From: Silurus meridionalis
Taxonomy: Eukaryota > Chordata > Actinopteri > Siluriformes > Siluridae
Length of the DNA: 64,000 nt
Assembly (NCBI RefSeq): GCF_014805685.1
Contig: NC_060892.1
Coordinates: 16,473,990 to 16,537,989 of the forward strand
Direction of reading: 5' to 3'
Part shown: positions 28,499-41,800 of the stretch, piece after piece
Layout: every line of letters begins with the position of its first letter
Numbering within the stretch: the stretch's first letter is position 1
Notes under the pieces: generated by a model
Told to the model about the DNA's origin: nothing
Seen by the model: only the letters and a program-made list of their open reading frames with translations
Database searches by the model: none
Translations under genes and position numbers: made by a program

Positions 28499-28578
28499 TA
28501 TGAGCGTATGAGCGTATGAGTGTATGAGCGTATGAGCGTATGAGTGTATGAGTGTATGAGCATATGAGTGTATGAGCA
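28499..28578. repeat. 8-base minisatellite TATGAG(C/T)G
   Basis: About ten head-to-tail copies of TATGAGYG, with one CA variant, directly after CG-containing unassigned sequence (28220-28490). Confidence 0.95.
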
Positions 28579-29202
28579 AGATAATGTGAAAATGGAAAAG
28601 AGTTTCAATTTTTTATTGACTCAAATTGGTTGGGGTTTTTTTGTTTTTTTTTTGCAAGCTGCTTAACTGAGCTGAAGGACAGAGTGGCAGCACTGTAAAA
28701 ACAACCACAGGTTCTGCTGGCCATTTGAACAATTTCTAATCAGAAGTTCTGAACGACAGTATTTCTCCATGCAGCCTCGAGAGGGAAATAGGAGATCAAA
28801 GGCTTCAGTGTCTCACTTTAAGGAGCTCTAAGGTGTAGTTGAAAATTATTATGTGTATTTTTGAAAGCTAAACACTTGGATGAACCTACAGTTAGGAATT
28901 TTTCCTAGAGGGTGAAAGTGGGGGGTCCAGGGCCTTGTCCCCCGAGTCTCCTCACTCTCTTCACCCTCTGAGCTGCTCATGACTGCAACACTTCTCTGCT
29001 CAAACCCGATCTTCTCAGGAGGTGCAGGGAAATCTTGGGTTTCTTCATTGACTTTCTTTAAGCTTTGATCATTCCTAAGCAGAGTGTATCATTTATAACA
29101 ATAACGGCTGTGTTTAAATGGCCGTCCTTCAAAATGTTTGCTTTACTCCTTCTTTTTCAAGGGGTTATTATCATACACTGCTATTTAAAATAAAACACAA
29201 TG

Positions 29203-29204
<2 letters not shown>

Positions 29205-29273
<69 letters not shown>
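29205..29273. repeat. (AT)n microsatellite
   Basis: About 34 AT units. Confidence 0.98.
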
Positions 29274-29275
<2 letters not shown>

Positions 29276-29501
29276 AAACCCTGGTGAAAACTTCCCAAGG
29301 AGGAACACACTTGCATTAGGTGTAGCAGAAACGAATGTGATCCCTGGCATATGGCGATAATTTTAGAGGGAAAAAATAGTTACAGCCTAAAAACACATGT
29401 AAAAGACATTGACATATCGCAGATCAAAGTCGAATCGAGCTTTCATGTTGGAGATGCATCAACAAATGATGTCCATGTGTCATAGTGGGTTTAGTCTGTA
29501 C

Positions 29502-29504
<3 letters not shown>

Positions 29505-29556
<52 letters not shown>
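29505..29556. repeat. (CA)n microsatellite, with inverted (GT)n at 29672-29693
   Basis: 26 CA units, then 11 GT units about 115 bases later. The two could pair. Confidence 0.97.
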
Positions 29557-29558
<2 letters not shown>

Positions 29559-31774
29559 CTATAGCAGCAGCTATAATGATCCAGACAAGGATGATTTGAA
29601 AACTGGGCCTCAAGTAGCACACTGGACAAGAGGGATTTTATTATTTCACAGAAGCATTTACACAACAAATCTGGTGTGTGTGTGTGTGTGTGTGAACCTG
29701 CAGTTAAAAAAAAATTCAATTCCATTTTTTATTCCTGAGCCTGTGTAAATTTCTAAATTAGCAAACATACAAACATGAACCTTGAATGCTGATAGTGGAC
29801 CTTGATAGTTTAAATCCCATTTGTTCCATTTCCACAACAATTTAATAAGCATCTGATTAAATTCAAAATAAAGCAATCCAAAGACATTCCAAGTGACTAA
29901 AGAAATGGCACCCTGCAAATGGAGGAAGAGTTAACATGTGCATCAGCATTGGATGAGCTGCATTATTGGTGCTCTTTTACAGTTTAATCATCTTTTGGAT
30001 GTGACTAAATGTGCTGTAAATAAGTCATTTGTTTATAGTCATCATTTTAATAACATATAATTATGAAGAAATCACCAAAAGCCTTTATTTATCTGGTTGA
30101 ATTTTTTAGTTTGGTTTGGCAGAATTTTAATGCACATTTACTCTAATTTGTTCAAAGAAATTAACAATTAAACAAGCCCTGTTGTGTTTTTGTTCAGCCT
30201 GTGTTGTATTTGTGATATTTTTAGCTACTCATAAGCTTGCTGTAACCCAAACCATGCAGAGACTGTGATTGTGAGTGACAGCTGACTGTGAAAACTTGGA
30301 TTGAATGCTGTCACATGACTGGACATCTGGAGTTCCCAGTACACCCCCTGTGCCTGGTTTACTTTGTGCAGTGTTGATGTGCGTGTAGGTTTCATACGCT
30401 GAGATAAGATCACAATTTTGTGTGTATTCTTTACGTCCAACAGGACCAGTGAGCACAGACTTCCAGAGCAGATGTAAGTTTATGCCACGTCTGAAAGCCA
30501 AGTGGCTCCTTCTCCAAACTGCAGCCAGTCACGCTAGACAAAAACAGGAAGTGGGGTGAAAGGGCACACTTCCTTTATCTTCCTTTATTATGGTTTCATG
30601 ACACTGAAGAGGAGGATATTCTCATAAGATGCAACCTGATTGATTTGGGAGGTTATTTTTGGTGTAAATTGATCTCACATTCTTGGTCGTCTTTTTGCTG
30701 CCCATCTCTTGGAGTTGGAGATGAATGTGCTGCTTGTTTTGTCCCTTCATCATGTCTCCTTGTCTGCTTTGTGTCAGTTGGGTTCCTGCGAGAATTCTTT
30801 AAAGGTGCACACTCTTCTCTGTCTTAAAGCTTGAGGGATGAGGGAGGACTGGACAAAGCGATGGATTGAGTGTGGAACTCTTTCCGTGCTCTCCATGTTT
30901 CTTTGAAGGAGGAAATTAAAGTTATTGGATGAGGGTGAGGATGAAGATAGTTACACTCACTTTCATAGCTGCTAGCAGCATATCTACAGGATTTCAGAAG
31001 CTGCTTGTCTCTTCTATCTTCTCTGACAGAGCTTTAGGCACTGAATTTAATAAAACTCCTAAAATTTGATGTTATGTTGCTTCTCAAGTGTATGTGTGTA
31101 CCATAATTTGTCTAAATTTATAGATCATCATTGTAAAGGCTTTTACAATTCGTCAACATCAGCTACATTATTCCACTTCAAAACTGGTCGCAGTGAATAG
31201 ATTTTAATGAGGGCTGTTTTTTCTTATGAATTTAGTTTTTTCTATTTAAAAAAAATACAAACAACTAGTAGCCTTTTGACCCCCATGCCCTTGACCAGGC
31301 AGTCACTTAGAATGAATGATTGTACACTGTAAATGCTCAGACTAGATGCCTTTTGAGCTAGGTACAAGAAAAGAAATTTCTTCATACTGAGTCATGTATT
31401 TAACTGAATTTATAGTCATTTATTTCACTCAGCAAGTGTTTTGGGCGCTATCACTGTGATAACTCTACGTGAGAGTGAGAAACCTGTTAAATAGTGACGA
31501 CAGGTTATGTGTGAGCTTTTTGATAAGGTCTTCCGTCTCTTCATCAGGGTTCTATTGGGATATCAATCTTCAAAACTATTATAGTTCAAAACATCTGCCG
31601 AGCTCTGAATGTCTTTATATAGCTTTAGAGGGGGATTACTTGGGTCTCTTTTTGGTTTCTTAAACTTGCACTGGTGCAGTATCTTATTCCAACTCACTGT
31701 AGTGAAGATTATATTGTGGTACAGAACTCCAGGGTCAAAACCAATGCAAAATCAAGCATGTCAGTGGAATGGAG

Positions 31775-32266
31775 ATATTCACAGATCAGGCATAACTTGA
31801 TGGCCACCTGCCTAAGATTGTGCTGGTCTTTTGCTGCCAAAACAGTCCTGACCCAGCAATAACATTTTTAGCAATTTGAGCTACAGTATCTCATCTGTTG
31901 GATCGGACTACAAGGGGCAGTCTTGTTCCCCACATGCAAACAATGAGCCTTAGCTGCCCATGACTCTGTCACCACTTCACCACTGTTCCTCCCTTGAACC
32001 ACTTCTGATAGATACTGACCACTGAAGACTAGGAACATCCCACAAGAGCTGCAGTTTTGGAGATGCTCTGACCCAGTCATCTAGCCATCACAATTTGGTC
32101 CCTGTCAAACTCGCTCACCCATTTTTCCTGCTTCTAACACATCGACATTGAGGATAAAATGTTCACTTGCTGCCTAATATATCCCACCTACTAACAGGTC
32201 GCATGGTAGTGAAGAGATAATCAGTAATTCACTTCATTTGTCATAATGTTATACCTGATCGGTGTA
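31775..32266. mobile_element. Non-autonomous TIR transposon, about 490 bases
   Basis: Inverted ends: left ATTCACAGATCAGGCATAAC, right (inverted) TACACCGATCAGGTATAACA. The interior (CCACAAGAGCTGCAGTTTTG, GATGCTCTGACCCAGTCATC) is a sequence I know as a widespread repeat in fish. No coding capacity is seen and superfamily is not assigned. Confidence 0.75.
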
Positions 32267-32269
32267 ACT

Positions 32270-32892
32270 TCTATAAATTGGCTCTAGCTGTATTTTTGTG
32301 TGGTGCTATATGATGGACTGATATTTCATCTAGGATTTATTCCCAATTTTGTCTCCAGAGTCACTATGTACCTTTGTGATCACGATGCGGATTTTCCTGA
32401 AGATCTGATTAAGCTTTTCTTGCACAAGATGGAATATTTCATTCTGTTGTGAGGAGGTAGGAAAGAGGAAAAAAATCACTGTTGTGGTAATACTCTTCCA
32501 AATAAGAGAGTCCACACTCGGGCAGCTGGTGAGCAGACGTCTATCATCTTGTCCTTATTCACCTTTTTAAAAAGAAAGTCTCTAGCTAGCTCTTTCTCAT
32601 TCTCACTCTTTCTTTGATTCCAATCTTGGCACCAAATAAGGCTTTTCTCCCCCAGATGGCTTCGCATCCTTTAAGAAAGAAGTTAAGGAGAGAGAGTATA
32701 AGTAGGAGAGAGAGATAGACAGATAGGGAGAGAGAGAGAAAGCAAAAGCCTGAAGGCAGAACCACTGCCTGGTTCCTTCCCGCCTGCCTGCACATGGATG
32801 GATGTGCACTCTGATGGATGCCTGTGATAATTGTGAGAAGGGATTATCCTGGCCATCCCCTGGCTGGATGCCATGCTGTCTACACACACTTA

Positions 32893-32932
<40 letters not shown>

Positions 32933-33780
32933 ACTAAAATACAGTGGCTAGACAGAATTAATAAGGATCTTCTTTGTTGTGACTAGCCCCTGGTTTGTAC
33001 TGAGCATATCACAGGGGTGCAGTCGCTTTTAGGGAAATTGCTGAATTAGAGGTTTAAACCTCTAATCGGGATCCGGATGCTAAATTCAGACCATGCAACT
33101 GGCCCAGCTACTCTCTGAAACCTCATGATAGCAAGAACACATCACTGGGAACAGTTTTGTCTTTTTTTTGTGGTGTATGAATAATTCATGCACTTAAATA
33201 TGGACCTAACTCCATTCTACCCTCAAGTGACTTCACTTCTATAGGAGGAGTTGTGTTAAAATACTGAGGTGATCTTTTTCTGAACAGTGCTTTGTTTTAG
33301 CTGGACAAAACTCTTATAAGTTTCATGCACAACTCTACCACAAATTATTTAAAATTAAAGTTTTTATGCTTGTCTCTCTGTGACTTGGACCCCTTAATTA
33401 TTAAAAGGACCCTTGAAGCATACATTGTTCAAGTGCTTGTACAATATCAACTGGGTAAGTGTGCAGTGTAAACCTCAAATTATTATTTCTTTTTAATACC
33501 TAGAAATTGGTTCTTCAAGGGTTCCTTAATGATTTTTCAGATAAATAAGAATTCTAAAAGGATTCTACTTCCAAGTTTTCTAATAGAGAAATGATTGTTG
33601 TAAGAAAATACAGCTATAAGGAAATACCCATAACCACAATTACTTTAGATACTTTAGGTCATGCTTGTGCTGAATATGGTATGATGTTACAATCTGTCAT
33701 ATATCACATGTATATCAACATTAATATACTTTATATTTTAGTATATACTAAATACATTTTATATAAGTATATACTATATA
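32270..33780. other. Non-coding sequence
   Basis: No gene seen. It includes a purine-rich patch (32680-32745) and the CA repeat. Confidence 0.5.
32881..32928. repeat. (CA)n microsatellite
   Basis: About 22 CA units with two TA interruptions. Confidence 0.97.
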
Positions 33781-35038
33781 TAGTGCATCTGGAAAGTATT
33801 TACAGCACTTCACTTTTTCCACATTTTATGTCACAGCATTTCCCAAAACGGATTAAATTCATTATTTTCCTCAAAATTGCAGTTTTTGCTCAATACTTTG
33901 TCGCACCTTTGGCATTAATTACAGCCTCAAGTCTTTTGGAGTATGATGCTACATGCTTGGCACACCTATTTTTGGGCAGTTTCTCCCATTCTTCCATGCT
34001 CCATCAGACATTTTCAGATCTCTCTAAAGCGCTCTGGAGCAGGTTTTCATCAAGGATATCTCTGTACATTGCTGCATTCATCTTTCCCTCGATCTTGACT
34101 AGTCTCCCAGTTCCTCTCGCTGAAGAATTGTGGTATTGGCCAGGTGATGAGCGGTGCCTGGTTTCTTCCAGACATGATGCTTGACATTCAGGCCAAATAG
34201 TTTAATCTTTGTTTCATCAAACCACAGAATTTTTTTCTCATGGTCTAAGAGTCCTTCAGGTGCCTTTTGTCAAACTCCAGGCGGGCTGTCATGTGCCTTT
34301 TACTGAAGAGTGTCTTCCATCTGGCAACTCTACCATACAATCCTGATTGGTGGAGTGCTGCAGAGATGGTTGTTCTTCTGGAAGCCTTTCCTCTCTCCAC
34401 AGAGAAACGCTAGAGCTCTTCTAGATTGACCATTGGATTTGTGGTCACCTCCCTCCTCTGATTGCTCAGTTTGGCCGGGCAGCCTGCACTAGGAAGGGTC
34501 CTGGTGGTTCCAAACTTCTTCCATTTACAGATGATGGAGGTCACTGTGCTTTTCGGGACCTTCAATGCTGCAGAAATTCTTCTGTACCCTTCCCCAGATC
34601 TGTGCCTCGTTACAACCATGTCTCGGAGGTCTACAGACAATTCCTAGGACTTCATGGCGTGGTTTGTGTTCTGACATGCACTGTTAACTGTGGGATCCTA
34701 TATAGACAGGTGTGTGCCTTTCCAAATCATGTCCAATCAACTGAATGTACCACAGGTGGACTCCAATCAAGTTTTAGAAACATCTTAAAGATGATCCATG
34801 GAAACAGGATGCACCTGAGATCAATTTTGGGTTTCATGGCAAAGGCTGTGAATACTTATGTAAATGTGATATATTTTTTATTTTGAATACATTTGCAAAC
34901 TTCTTTCATGTTGTCAATATGGGGTATTGTTTGTAAAAATTTAAGGAAAATAATTAATTGAATCCATTTTGGAATAAGACTGTAACATAACAAAATGTGG
35001 AAAGAGTGAAGCGCTGTGAATACTTTCTGGATGCACTG
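33781..35038 (-). mobile_element. Tc1-like transposon, defective, both ends present
   Basis: Ends TAGTGCATCTGGAAAGTATT and CAGTGCATCCAGAAAGTATT are inverted copies flanked by TA (33779-33780, 35039-35040). Both continue with CACAGC(G/A)CTTCACTCTTTCC-type sequence. The minus strand at 34640-34410 encodes the paired-like helix-turn-helix (DLRDMVVTRHRSGEGYRRISAALKVPKSTVTSII, then KWKKFGTTRTLP). Further transposase sequence runs to about 34000 with breaks, and at 1,258 bases the copy is short for the family. Sequence between the ends and the frame is UTR-like spacer. Confidence 0.9.
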
Positions 35039-35271
35039 TACTTAGTAAAGCAAACAAACGTTATTAGATCAATTTCTTATGAAAGCTACTTTTTTTTTTT
35101 TAAGTATCCCCAAAAATAAAGAGAACCCATAACTCAAGAAGAGTATGGAATATTATTCATGTATTAATGTGACTTCATCCAGACTCTCATCCTACAACCT
35201 TCCAAAATACAAAATTGTATACTTATCCACATATTTATGTTATAAATTGTATAAATTGTTTAATATCCTGG

Positions 35272-35272
<1 letters not shown>

Positions 35273-35330
<58 letters not shown>
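35273..35330. repeat. (GT)n microsatellite
   Basis: About 29 GT units, directly after the Tc1-like element region. Confidence 0.97.
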
Positions 35331-35331
<1 letters not shown>

Positions 35332-35789
35332 CCTGCATAAGAATGAGGAACCATATCTGAAAGATATTTTACAAAAACGTCAGAAAGTCAAAATAAAAAA
35401 AAACTTTTCATGTGAACTACAGACAACTTAATGATTTCAAGCTAAAGATCATTGGAGCAGGAGATGATCCATCCATGTGCTCTGTAATCGTGGGTGGAAA
35501 GTGTCTTCATCAGGGTTCGGGGATGAAGTGTGGAGGGCAGATGGGATATTGTGTGAGGTGGTGTGCTTGCAAACCACTTTCAAGCCCACTTCAAATCATT
35601 TGCCAGGCTTTGAGCATCTCGATTTGTGGATGGAAAAAGAACCATAAAAATGTGATCTTGGCTTGTATTCTTTACTTGTTCCCCAAAACTCAAAAGTGCA
35701 AGAGTTTTCCTAACAAAAAAGATTTAAATGTGGAACTCTTTTAGATTAAAGTTAAAAACCCTCAATTTTATTTGAAACCCTAAAAAACA

Positions 35790-36130
35790 TAAAGAAAAGT
35801 GGTTCTTTAATGGGGTTCTTTATGTATTGTTGGCTCTTGGTGCTCTAAAAAGGGTTCTAGGCTGAAAATCTCACTTTTTCAACCTAAACCTTTTAATGAG
35901 AATAATTTCCCTAAGTACACAGAAACTGCCTTAAAAACCCAGTACCATCATTAAAAGATTGAATTCTAGCACATTCGTTGTTTGTTCAGATCATCAAGCC
36001 CTAAAACAGTGTTTCACTTTCAGAAAAGGAGTACTTTTGGGTCTATTACACTCTCTTTATCAAAAAGGTTAGACCAGTCTAGAACCTTTTTTGTTAAAGG
36101 CCAAAAGAATGTACATGAACATGAATAATA
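35790..36130. repeat. GGTTCTT/AAGAACC-type repeat fragments
   Basis: Short phrases such as GTGGTTCTTTAATGGGGTTC and AAAAGGGTTCTAGG recur here and again at about 37000-37660. They are typical of old fish MITEs. No ends identified. Confidence 0.4.
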
Positions 36131-37129
36131 ACTTGTCTAAGAGTGTACCATGTCTGTTATTTTAAATCTAGAACCCTAAATGCTTCATCCAACTTTGTAA
36201 CAGAAGGTTTAACTTTCAGAAGTCTATTCCAAAGAGAATAATCTTTAGATAACTAAAGATCCCACGAGGAAATACAGAGTAAATCATCAAATACTCTAAC
36301 AAATTAAAGTTGGAGTCATACAACCAAATATAGAAACTTATACATTCTATGTGTTTTGATGAAGCCCATAGAAAAGAAAAAGGGGGCTCTAGAGGGTCTT
36401 GAATGAAGCCAGGAGCAGTTGTGCTCTGGTGCGGGTGATGTGCAGGGATATGAAGACAGGTATATATGGATGGCGGGTTAAAAGGGGGAAAGTGGATGGA
36501 TTTTATCTCGGCAGAGTGGAAAGACAAAGCGGAGAGAGAAAGTGATTGGGAGATGGTTAGACGGTGAGAAAGAGAGAAAGAGAGCGATCGAGAGAGGTTT
36601 CAGAGGGGCAGCTGGTGGATTCCAGTGCCGGTCTGTCGTACAGCAGGAGAGGACCTTAAGCTGAAGTGTTTGTGGGGCCCCTGTGGTTTTTCAACCAATA
36701 AATCCACTGAACGTCTTTAATACGCACCGAGTGTGCAGGCAGAGGAGTGCTGAAGGATGCATGGCCATTACTCAGCGGCCCACATCTGAGAGAAGAGTCC
36801 CGGCCTGGCCTGCACCATAAAGCCCTCTCTCCGCCCCCTGTCCGCTTTGGGAGCTTGCACTGGCAGCTCTGCTGAGGTGTGAAAATGAATGGATCTTTGC
36901 TTTGATAAGCTCCATGTGGTTACAGTCAGCAAATTTGCCGTTCAGGACAGGTAGCGCTTTCCCACCGTACTGTCCATACCGGGGTCCTGTATCTACACTC
37001 TAAAAAACATTGGTTCGTTCAGTGCTAAAGTTATTTCTCTTGTGGAAGGTTTCTGTGGAGAACCCAAAAACAAATAGGAAACTAACAACCTTTAATTATC
37101 TAGTGAGTTTGTTAAAGAAGGTGGACCAG

Positions 37130-37380
37130 TTCTGCAGCAGGTAGCAATGTTGTCTTACAGCTTCAGGTCTCTGTTTCAGACCTGAGTTCAGGGATTTTCT
37201 GTGAATGTCCTAACTGCGTCCATATGGGTTTTCTTTCCTCGGGTTTCCTCCAGCCTAGGGTTAGGTTAGTGTGTTTAGGGTTAGGTTAGGGTTTCTGTGT
37301 GTGTGTGTGTGTGTGCTTGGTGCCCTGTGATGGACTGGCTTTCCATCTATGGTGTGTGGCTTCGGATTTCCTGTGACCTT
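37130..37380. repeat. Degraded copy of a common fish repeat (GGTTTCCTCC...GATGGACTGG family)
   Basis: Seen in order: AGCAGGTAGCAATGTTGTCT, TTACAGCTTCAGG, CATATGGGTTTTCTTTCCTC, GGGTTTCCTCCAGCCTAGGG, a TTAGG-like stretch, a short GT run and GCCCTGTGATGGACTGGC. A second, shorter fragment (ATATGATGGACTGATATTTC) is at about 32305. Confidence 0.6.
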
Positions 37381-37715
37381 TGAACCATTCAAGGACCCTT
37401 TTTTTTTCAAAAAGAGTATTTATTACCAAGGTAAGTTTGTTTTACAAATTCATTGCTCATTATCTTCTTAATTCCTTAAACCACTCAGGTGTTTTGAAAC
37501 ACCTTAAAACTTGGTACACTCCTGGAAAACAGGGTTCTTTAAGACATCATTGGACAACGAGTTTCTTGTGGGTTCTTTAGATATTAAATGATAATGGGGT
37601 CCTTTCTAACTTTTTCGAAAGGAGGAACTCTAACCTTCTTAGAGGTGCATTTTCAAAGAAAAAAAAAACATTTTGGTTAAAATGGGGTCTTCCCAGCACT
37701 AATTTTATAGAGACG

Positions 37716-37720
<5 letters not shown>

Positions 37721-37768
<48 letters not shown>
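37721..37768. repeat. (GA)n microsatellite
   Basis: About 23 GA units. Confidence 0.97.
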
Positions 37769-37771
<3 letters not shown>

Positions 37772-39138
37772 GCGCCATCTTCTGTTTTAGGCTGTCACTG
37801 CACTTCTATTCTAGTATTATCTTCCACCCACTGTGTCTACACTCTCCTTCTAGCCAGTGATTAATCTGTGATATAACAAACTATTATCTCTTAATGGTCT
37901 GCTGAGCACACAGAATCAGCCCGGCTTCTTTGATATGTTCAGCTGAAGTGAGGGATGAAGCGGCGCATTGAAACCAGGCTGCACTTGTGCGATTTATTAG
38001 AGGCCTCGGTTCTGTTTATAAGCAGGTTGCTAAGCGAAAAGCAGTGCTCACACATGGGGTTAGAGATGAAGTTTGATCAGCTCCAGCGAGGATGATTTTT
38101 ATTCAAGCTGATTCATGTTTGGATCCTGCACTTGTTTCCGTGTCTGTGCTCATGGCAGGTGTTTCCCAGGATGTATGCGCTTTTGTACAGGAAGGCATTA
38201 AGACCATCAAAGGTTCACACACACGAGGCCTCAATTCAGACAAGCTGGAGGCAGAAGGACATTTTCCTTTTCTCTGCTTCTGCTTGTAAATTTTTGAAGT
38301 TCTCCTCATTATGTGATCATAAGTTAAAGTACATTTCAGCTGAACACATGGCCTTATGTGATGAACAAGTGATGAAATAATCATGTGAGATTTGTGGAAA
38401 AATGTGAAAAAATCATGTCTAAATATTTTTTTAATAAATAAGTATATCAATAAAACAAATAAACAAGCTAACAAATAAAAACGAATTATTTACATAAAAT
38501 TTACATGCAAAATAATAAATATTAAAAAAGATGTAAAAGAGATCCGTGACAATAAATTCTAATTATATCGTTTTTATATAAATGTTTTCATTTTTATAAA
38601 GTTAAAAATGTAAAACTAAACAAACAATGCATTTTTTAATCATGTAAGAAATAAGTTTATTGTGTCAAGAATGTCAAATGTAAAAAGTAAACTGTGTAAA
38701 AGTAACATGAAAGTTAAAAATCAAAACAAAAACTAAATTAATTTTACAATGAACAAACAAAACAAAAATAAAAAAACCAGCCAAAAAAATATGTAGTAAA
38801 TATAAAAATAAATAAATGTGCAGCTAGATAGATGAAACAATGATTGATTTCATCAACATTGATGAAACTGATTAACTGATAGTTACCCAGATGTGTATGA
38901 ACTTCCTGTTGATTCTGGTTCCTGTAAGGTTTTCGTAATGTCATTTTGGATGACATTATGATTCATGACTCTTTTGCTCATTAAGAATAGACTCTAAAGA
39001 ATAATTAACAAATTGAAAATTCATATTCATTATCTATTTCTATGCAGCTGTTTTGGGAAAATGTCCATTATTGAAAACACTGCAAAAATAAAACAATTGA
39101 ATTATGAAAGTTCATGGATAAGTGAGTCACTTTATGTC

Positions 39139-39246
<108 letters not shown>

Positions 39247-39487
39247 GGATTATGTGTAAGTAAACTGCACCATATAGTTAGTGAAAAAATACACTTGAAG
39301 AATTTGTGAAAAATTCTCAAACGTACTATAATTATTAAAAGGACACCTGAGGAGTTTTCGAAGAAGAGCATCTGCAAAAACACTAAAAGTATTAAAAGTA
39401 TTTATTTGACTTAATAAAGCCAAAGAAGTAATGATGGGGTGAAGCACAATGACATATGGAAACCCATTATAGATTAGACATTAGACC

Positions 39488-39665
39488 TCAGTTCTCTTCT
39501 CTTCTCTTCTCTTCTCTTCTCTTCTCTTCTCTTCTCTTCTCTTCTCTTTTCTTCCCTTCCCTTCCTTCCTTCCCTTCCCTTCCTTTCCCTTCTCCCAATC
39601 TCCTCTCCTGTATCTTTTCCTCTCTCCTTCTTTCTCCTCCTCTTTCCTCTCCTCTCCTCTCTCTG
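39488..39665. repeat. (TTCTC)n and pyrimidine-only tract
   Basis: About 12 TTCTC units followed by CCTT-rich sequence. The first 100 bases have no purine, and the tract then continues with few purines. Confidence 0.95.
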
Positions 39666-39871
39666 CATGCCAGGCGGCAGAAGAGCCCTGTTCCAATCTG
39701 TCCTGGAATGCTGCCCTGAACTATAATTGCTGCCACGGCTGCCATGTTTTTGCTTTGCATGTGAGGTCTTCAGAAAAAACCTTGAATCTGTGGTAATCAA
39801 GAGGAGTGGGAGAGAGATGGCTCTAACAGACAAACAAATGGTTAGAGTTTGGTCTGAGAAAGAATCTCCAC

Positions 39872-39913
<42 letters not shown>

Positions 39914-39915
39914 CA

Positions 39916-39977
<62 letters not shown>
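39872..39977. repeat. (GT)n-(GC)-(GA)n compound microsatellite
   Basis: GT units, a short GCGCGC, GT again, then about 26 GA units. Confidence 0.97.
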
Positions 39978-39981
<4 letters not shown>

Positions 39982-40180
39982 CATAAAAAGCGAAAGCAAA
40001 AAAGTAAGGCAAAGTGGATGAAGCTGAAGTGATATAGAACCCAGGTGAATATGGAACTGACAAGAGAACCTGTGAAACCCACAGGATGATGTAGAACTAC
40101 CTGGAGAAGATGTGGAACCCACAGGGGACCATGTGGAACCCACAGAAGCACTACAGAAATCTAACGCACTTTATATCGTG

Positions 40181-40286
<106 letters not shown>

Positions 40287-40961
40287 CCGACTCTCTCTTG
40301 ATTTCAAAAAGACCGAATTATTTGTTAACAAAATGTAATAATAATTGAAGATCTATACAGGTTCCCCTGCAAGGATGAGGGATTGACAAAACCCCTAGTG
40401 CTTGTCGTTTCTTCAGATGTGTTAAGTGGCTGAGAGAATGAAGCGATCTCTCCTCCATGTCAGAGTAAATAAACTCCAGACTCATCACACAGGCGCTTTC
40501 TTGCTCATTTGAGTTCTGCGGTGACACTGAAGAACTTTAAATGCAGGCCTGAGCGAGTCGGTGGCCAACCGTCATGCTGAACCATGAAACAGATCCACCA
40601 GCATCTCATACAAATCATTCTTCTGATATTTCACATCGCAGCCACAGAGCCGTGATGAATATAAACATTTCAATAAAACAGCTAGATGTGATCCACTCCC
40701 TTGTTCCTCTGGTGGTTCTGAGGAGAATAAACTGCTGCGGCTTTGGAAAGATGATATTTTTTATATTTACACACTGCTGTAGAACATTTTATTATCACAT
40801 AAAAGCTCTTGAAAACCAAAAGAAGACAAACATTATTACAGTTGCATTATTCCCCACACAACGAGTAATAAAACACACTGTGCAGTAGGACTGCATGGGG
40901 GACAGTGTTCTTCTGCCCTCTAGTTGAGAAAAGTGGGACTACATGTGTATAGAGTAGAAAG

Positions 40962-40964
40962 AAA

Positions 40965-41020
<56 letters not shown>

Positions 41021-41037
41021 AAAAAGAGAAAGAAAAA

Positions 41038-41085
<48 letters not shown>

Positions 41086-41089
41086 AAAA
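40962..41089. repeat. (GAAA)n purine tract
   Basis: About 30 GAAA units with small interruptions (AAAAAGAG). It is almost all purine on the plus strand. Confidence 0.97.
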
Positions 41090-41800
41090 GTTGCACAAAT
41101 ACTAATGTTAGCTCTAACATGCGTGTCTTTGTTGTGAGCAGGTTTTTTTAATGATTAAATATAATATTTAAAAAAAAAAGAAAGAAATGCTTAATAAAAT
41201 AGTGATGACTGAAAGAGAAATTGAAAGATATAGATAAAGATAGTGGATAGACACACACACACACACACAGGCGACATTGTAGCTTTGAGTTTTATTGTTA
41301 TATAGTGTTATTATATACTGTTATATACATTTAAATGCTAGATCTTTCTACGCTCTGTGCCCATGTAATAATGTAATCGGATCTCTGTGACATGTTCACT
41401 CCTGTGCCTGTTCGTTTTCTCCTTGCAACACATGTTTAATACACTGCTATCGTTCTTTGTTCTTTGGTGCATCCAAATTAAATAATCTGGGAACGAAATA
41501 AATGTAGCAAAGGAACACGTTTTAATCAAGACATATACATATTGTCGTGATTCTGTACAGGCATAAAACCAGGCTCAGTCAGGTCCCTACATACGGGTCC
41601 TTTTTCAGCCATATAAATCCTTCACTTGTGTAGTTGCGAGTTTTGTAGTTGCCGGGCAGGCCGACGGTCTGGAACGTGTTTAGCTCGCCAATATCCCAAC
41701 AATAAGAAAATAAGCAAAATTCGAAAAGAAAATTATACAAAAACGTCCCAACACATAGAGAGGTTTTACATCTCTTCAACATTGAAAGTAAAGGTAAGAA
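41090..41800. other. Sequence upstream of the caprin1 promoter
   Basis: A short CA run (41251-41268), then AT-rich sequence turning CG-richer from about 41630. The promoter could begin here. Confidence 0.4.

Larger units (their letters stand above)
28580..31770. other. Non-coding sequence
   Basis: No gene seen. Bases 30230-30560 are of mixed composition and unique-looking, without a frame that resembles a protein. Confidence 0.5.
36130..39135. other. Non-coding sequence
   Basis: No gene seen. Bases 36590-36990 are GC-richer and unique-looking, which could mark a regulatory element. Bases 38380-38830 are very A-rich. Confidence 0.45.

Noticed and set aside
33591..34184. 197-codon plus-strand frame
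   Set aside because: It starts in unique AT-rich DNA and runs antisense through the end and transposase region of a Tc1-like element.
37255..37293. Telomere-like TTAGGG runs
   Set aside because: Only imperfect TTAGG(G)/TTAGGTTAG phrases, lying inside a degraded copy of a common fish repeat whose consensus has GGTTAGGTTAATTGG at this point. Not an interstitial telomere array.
39474..40151. 225-codon minus-strand frame
   Set aside because: It is the translation of TTCTC, GA and GT repeats (runs of RREEK, SLSL and HTHT).
40847..41151. Long F/S- or K/E-rich frames
   Set aside because: All three frames are the (GAAA)n array.
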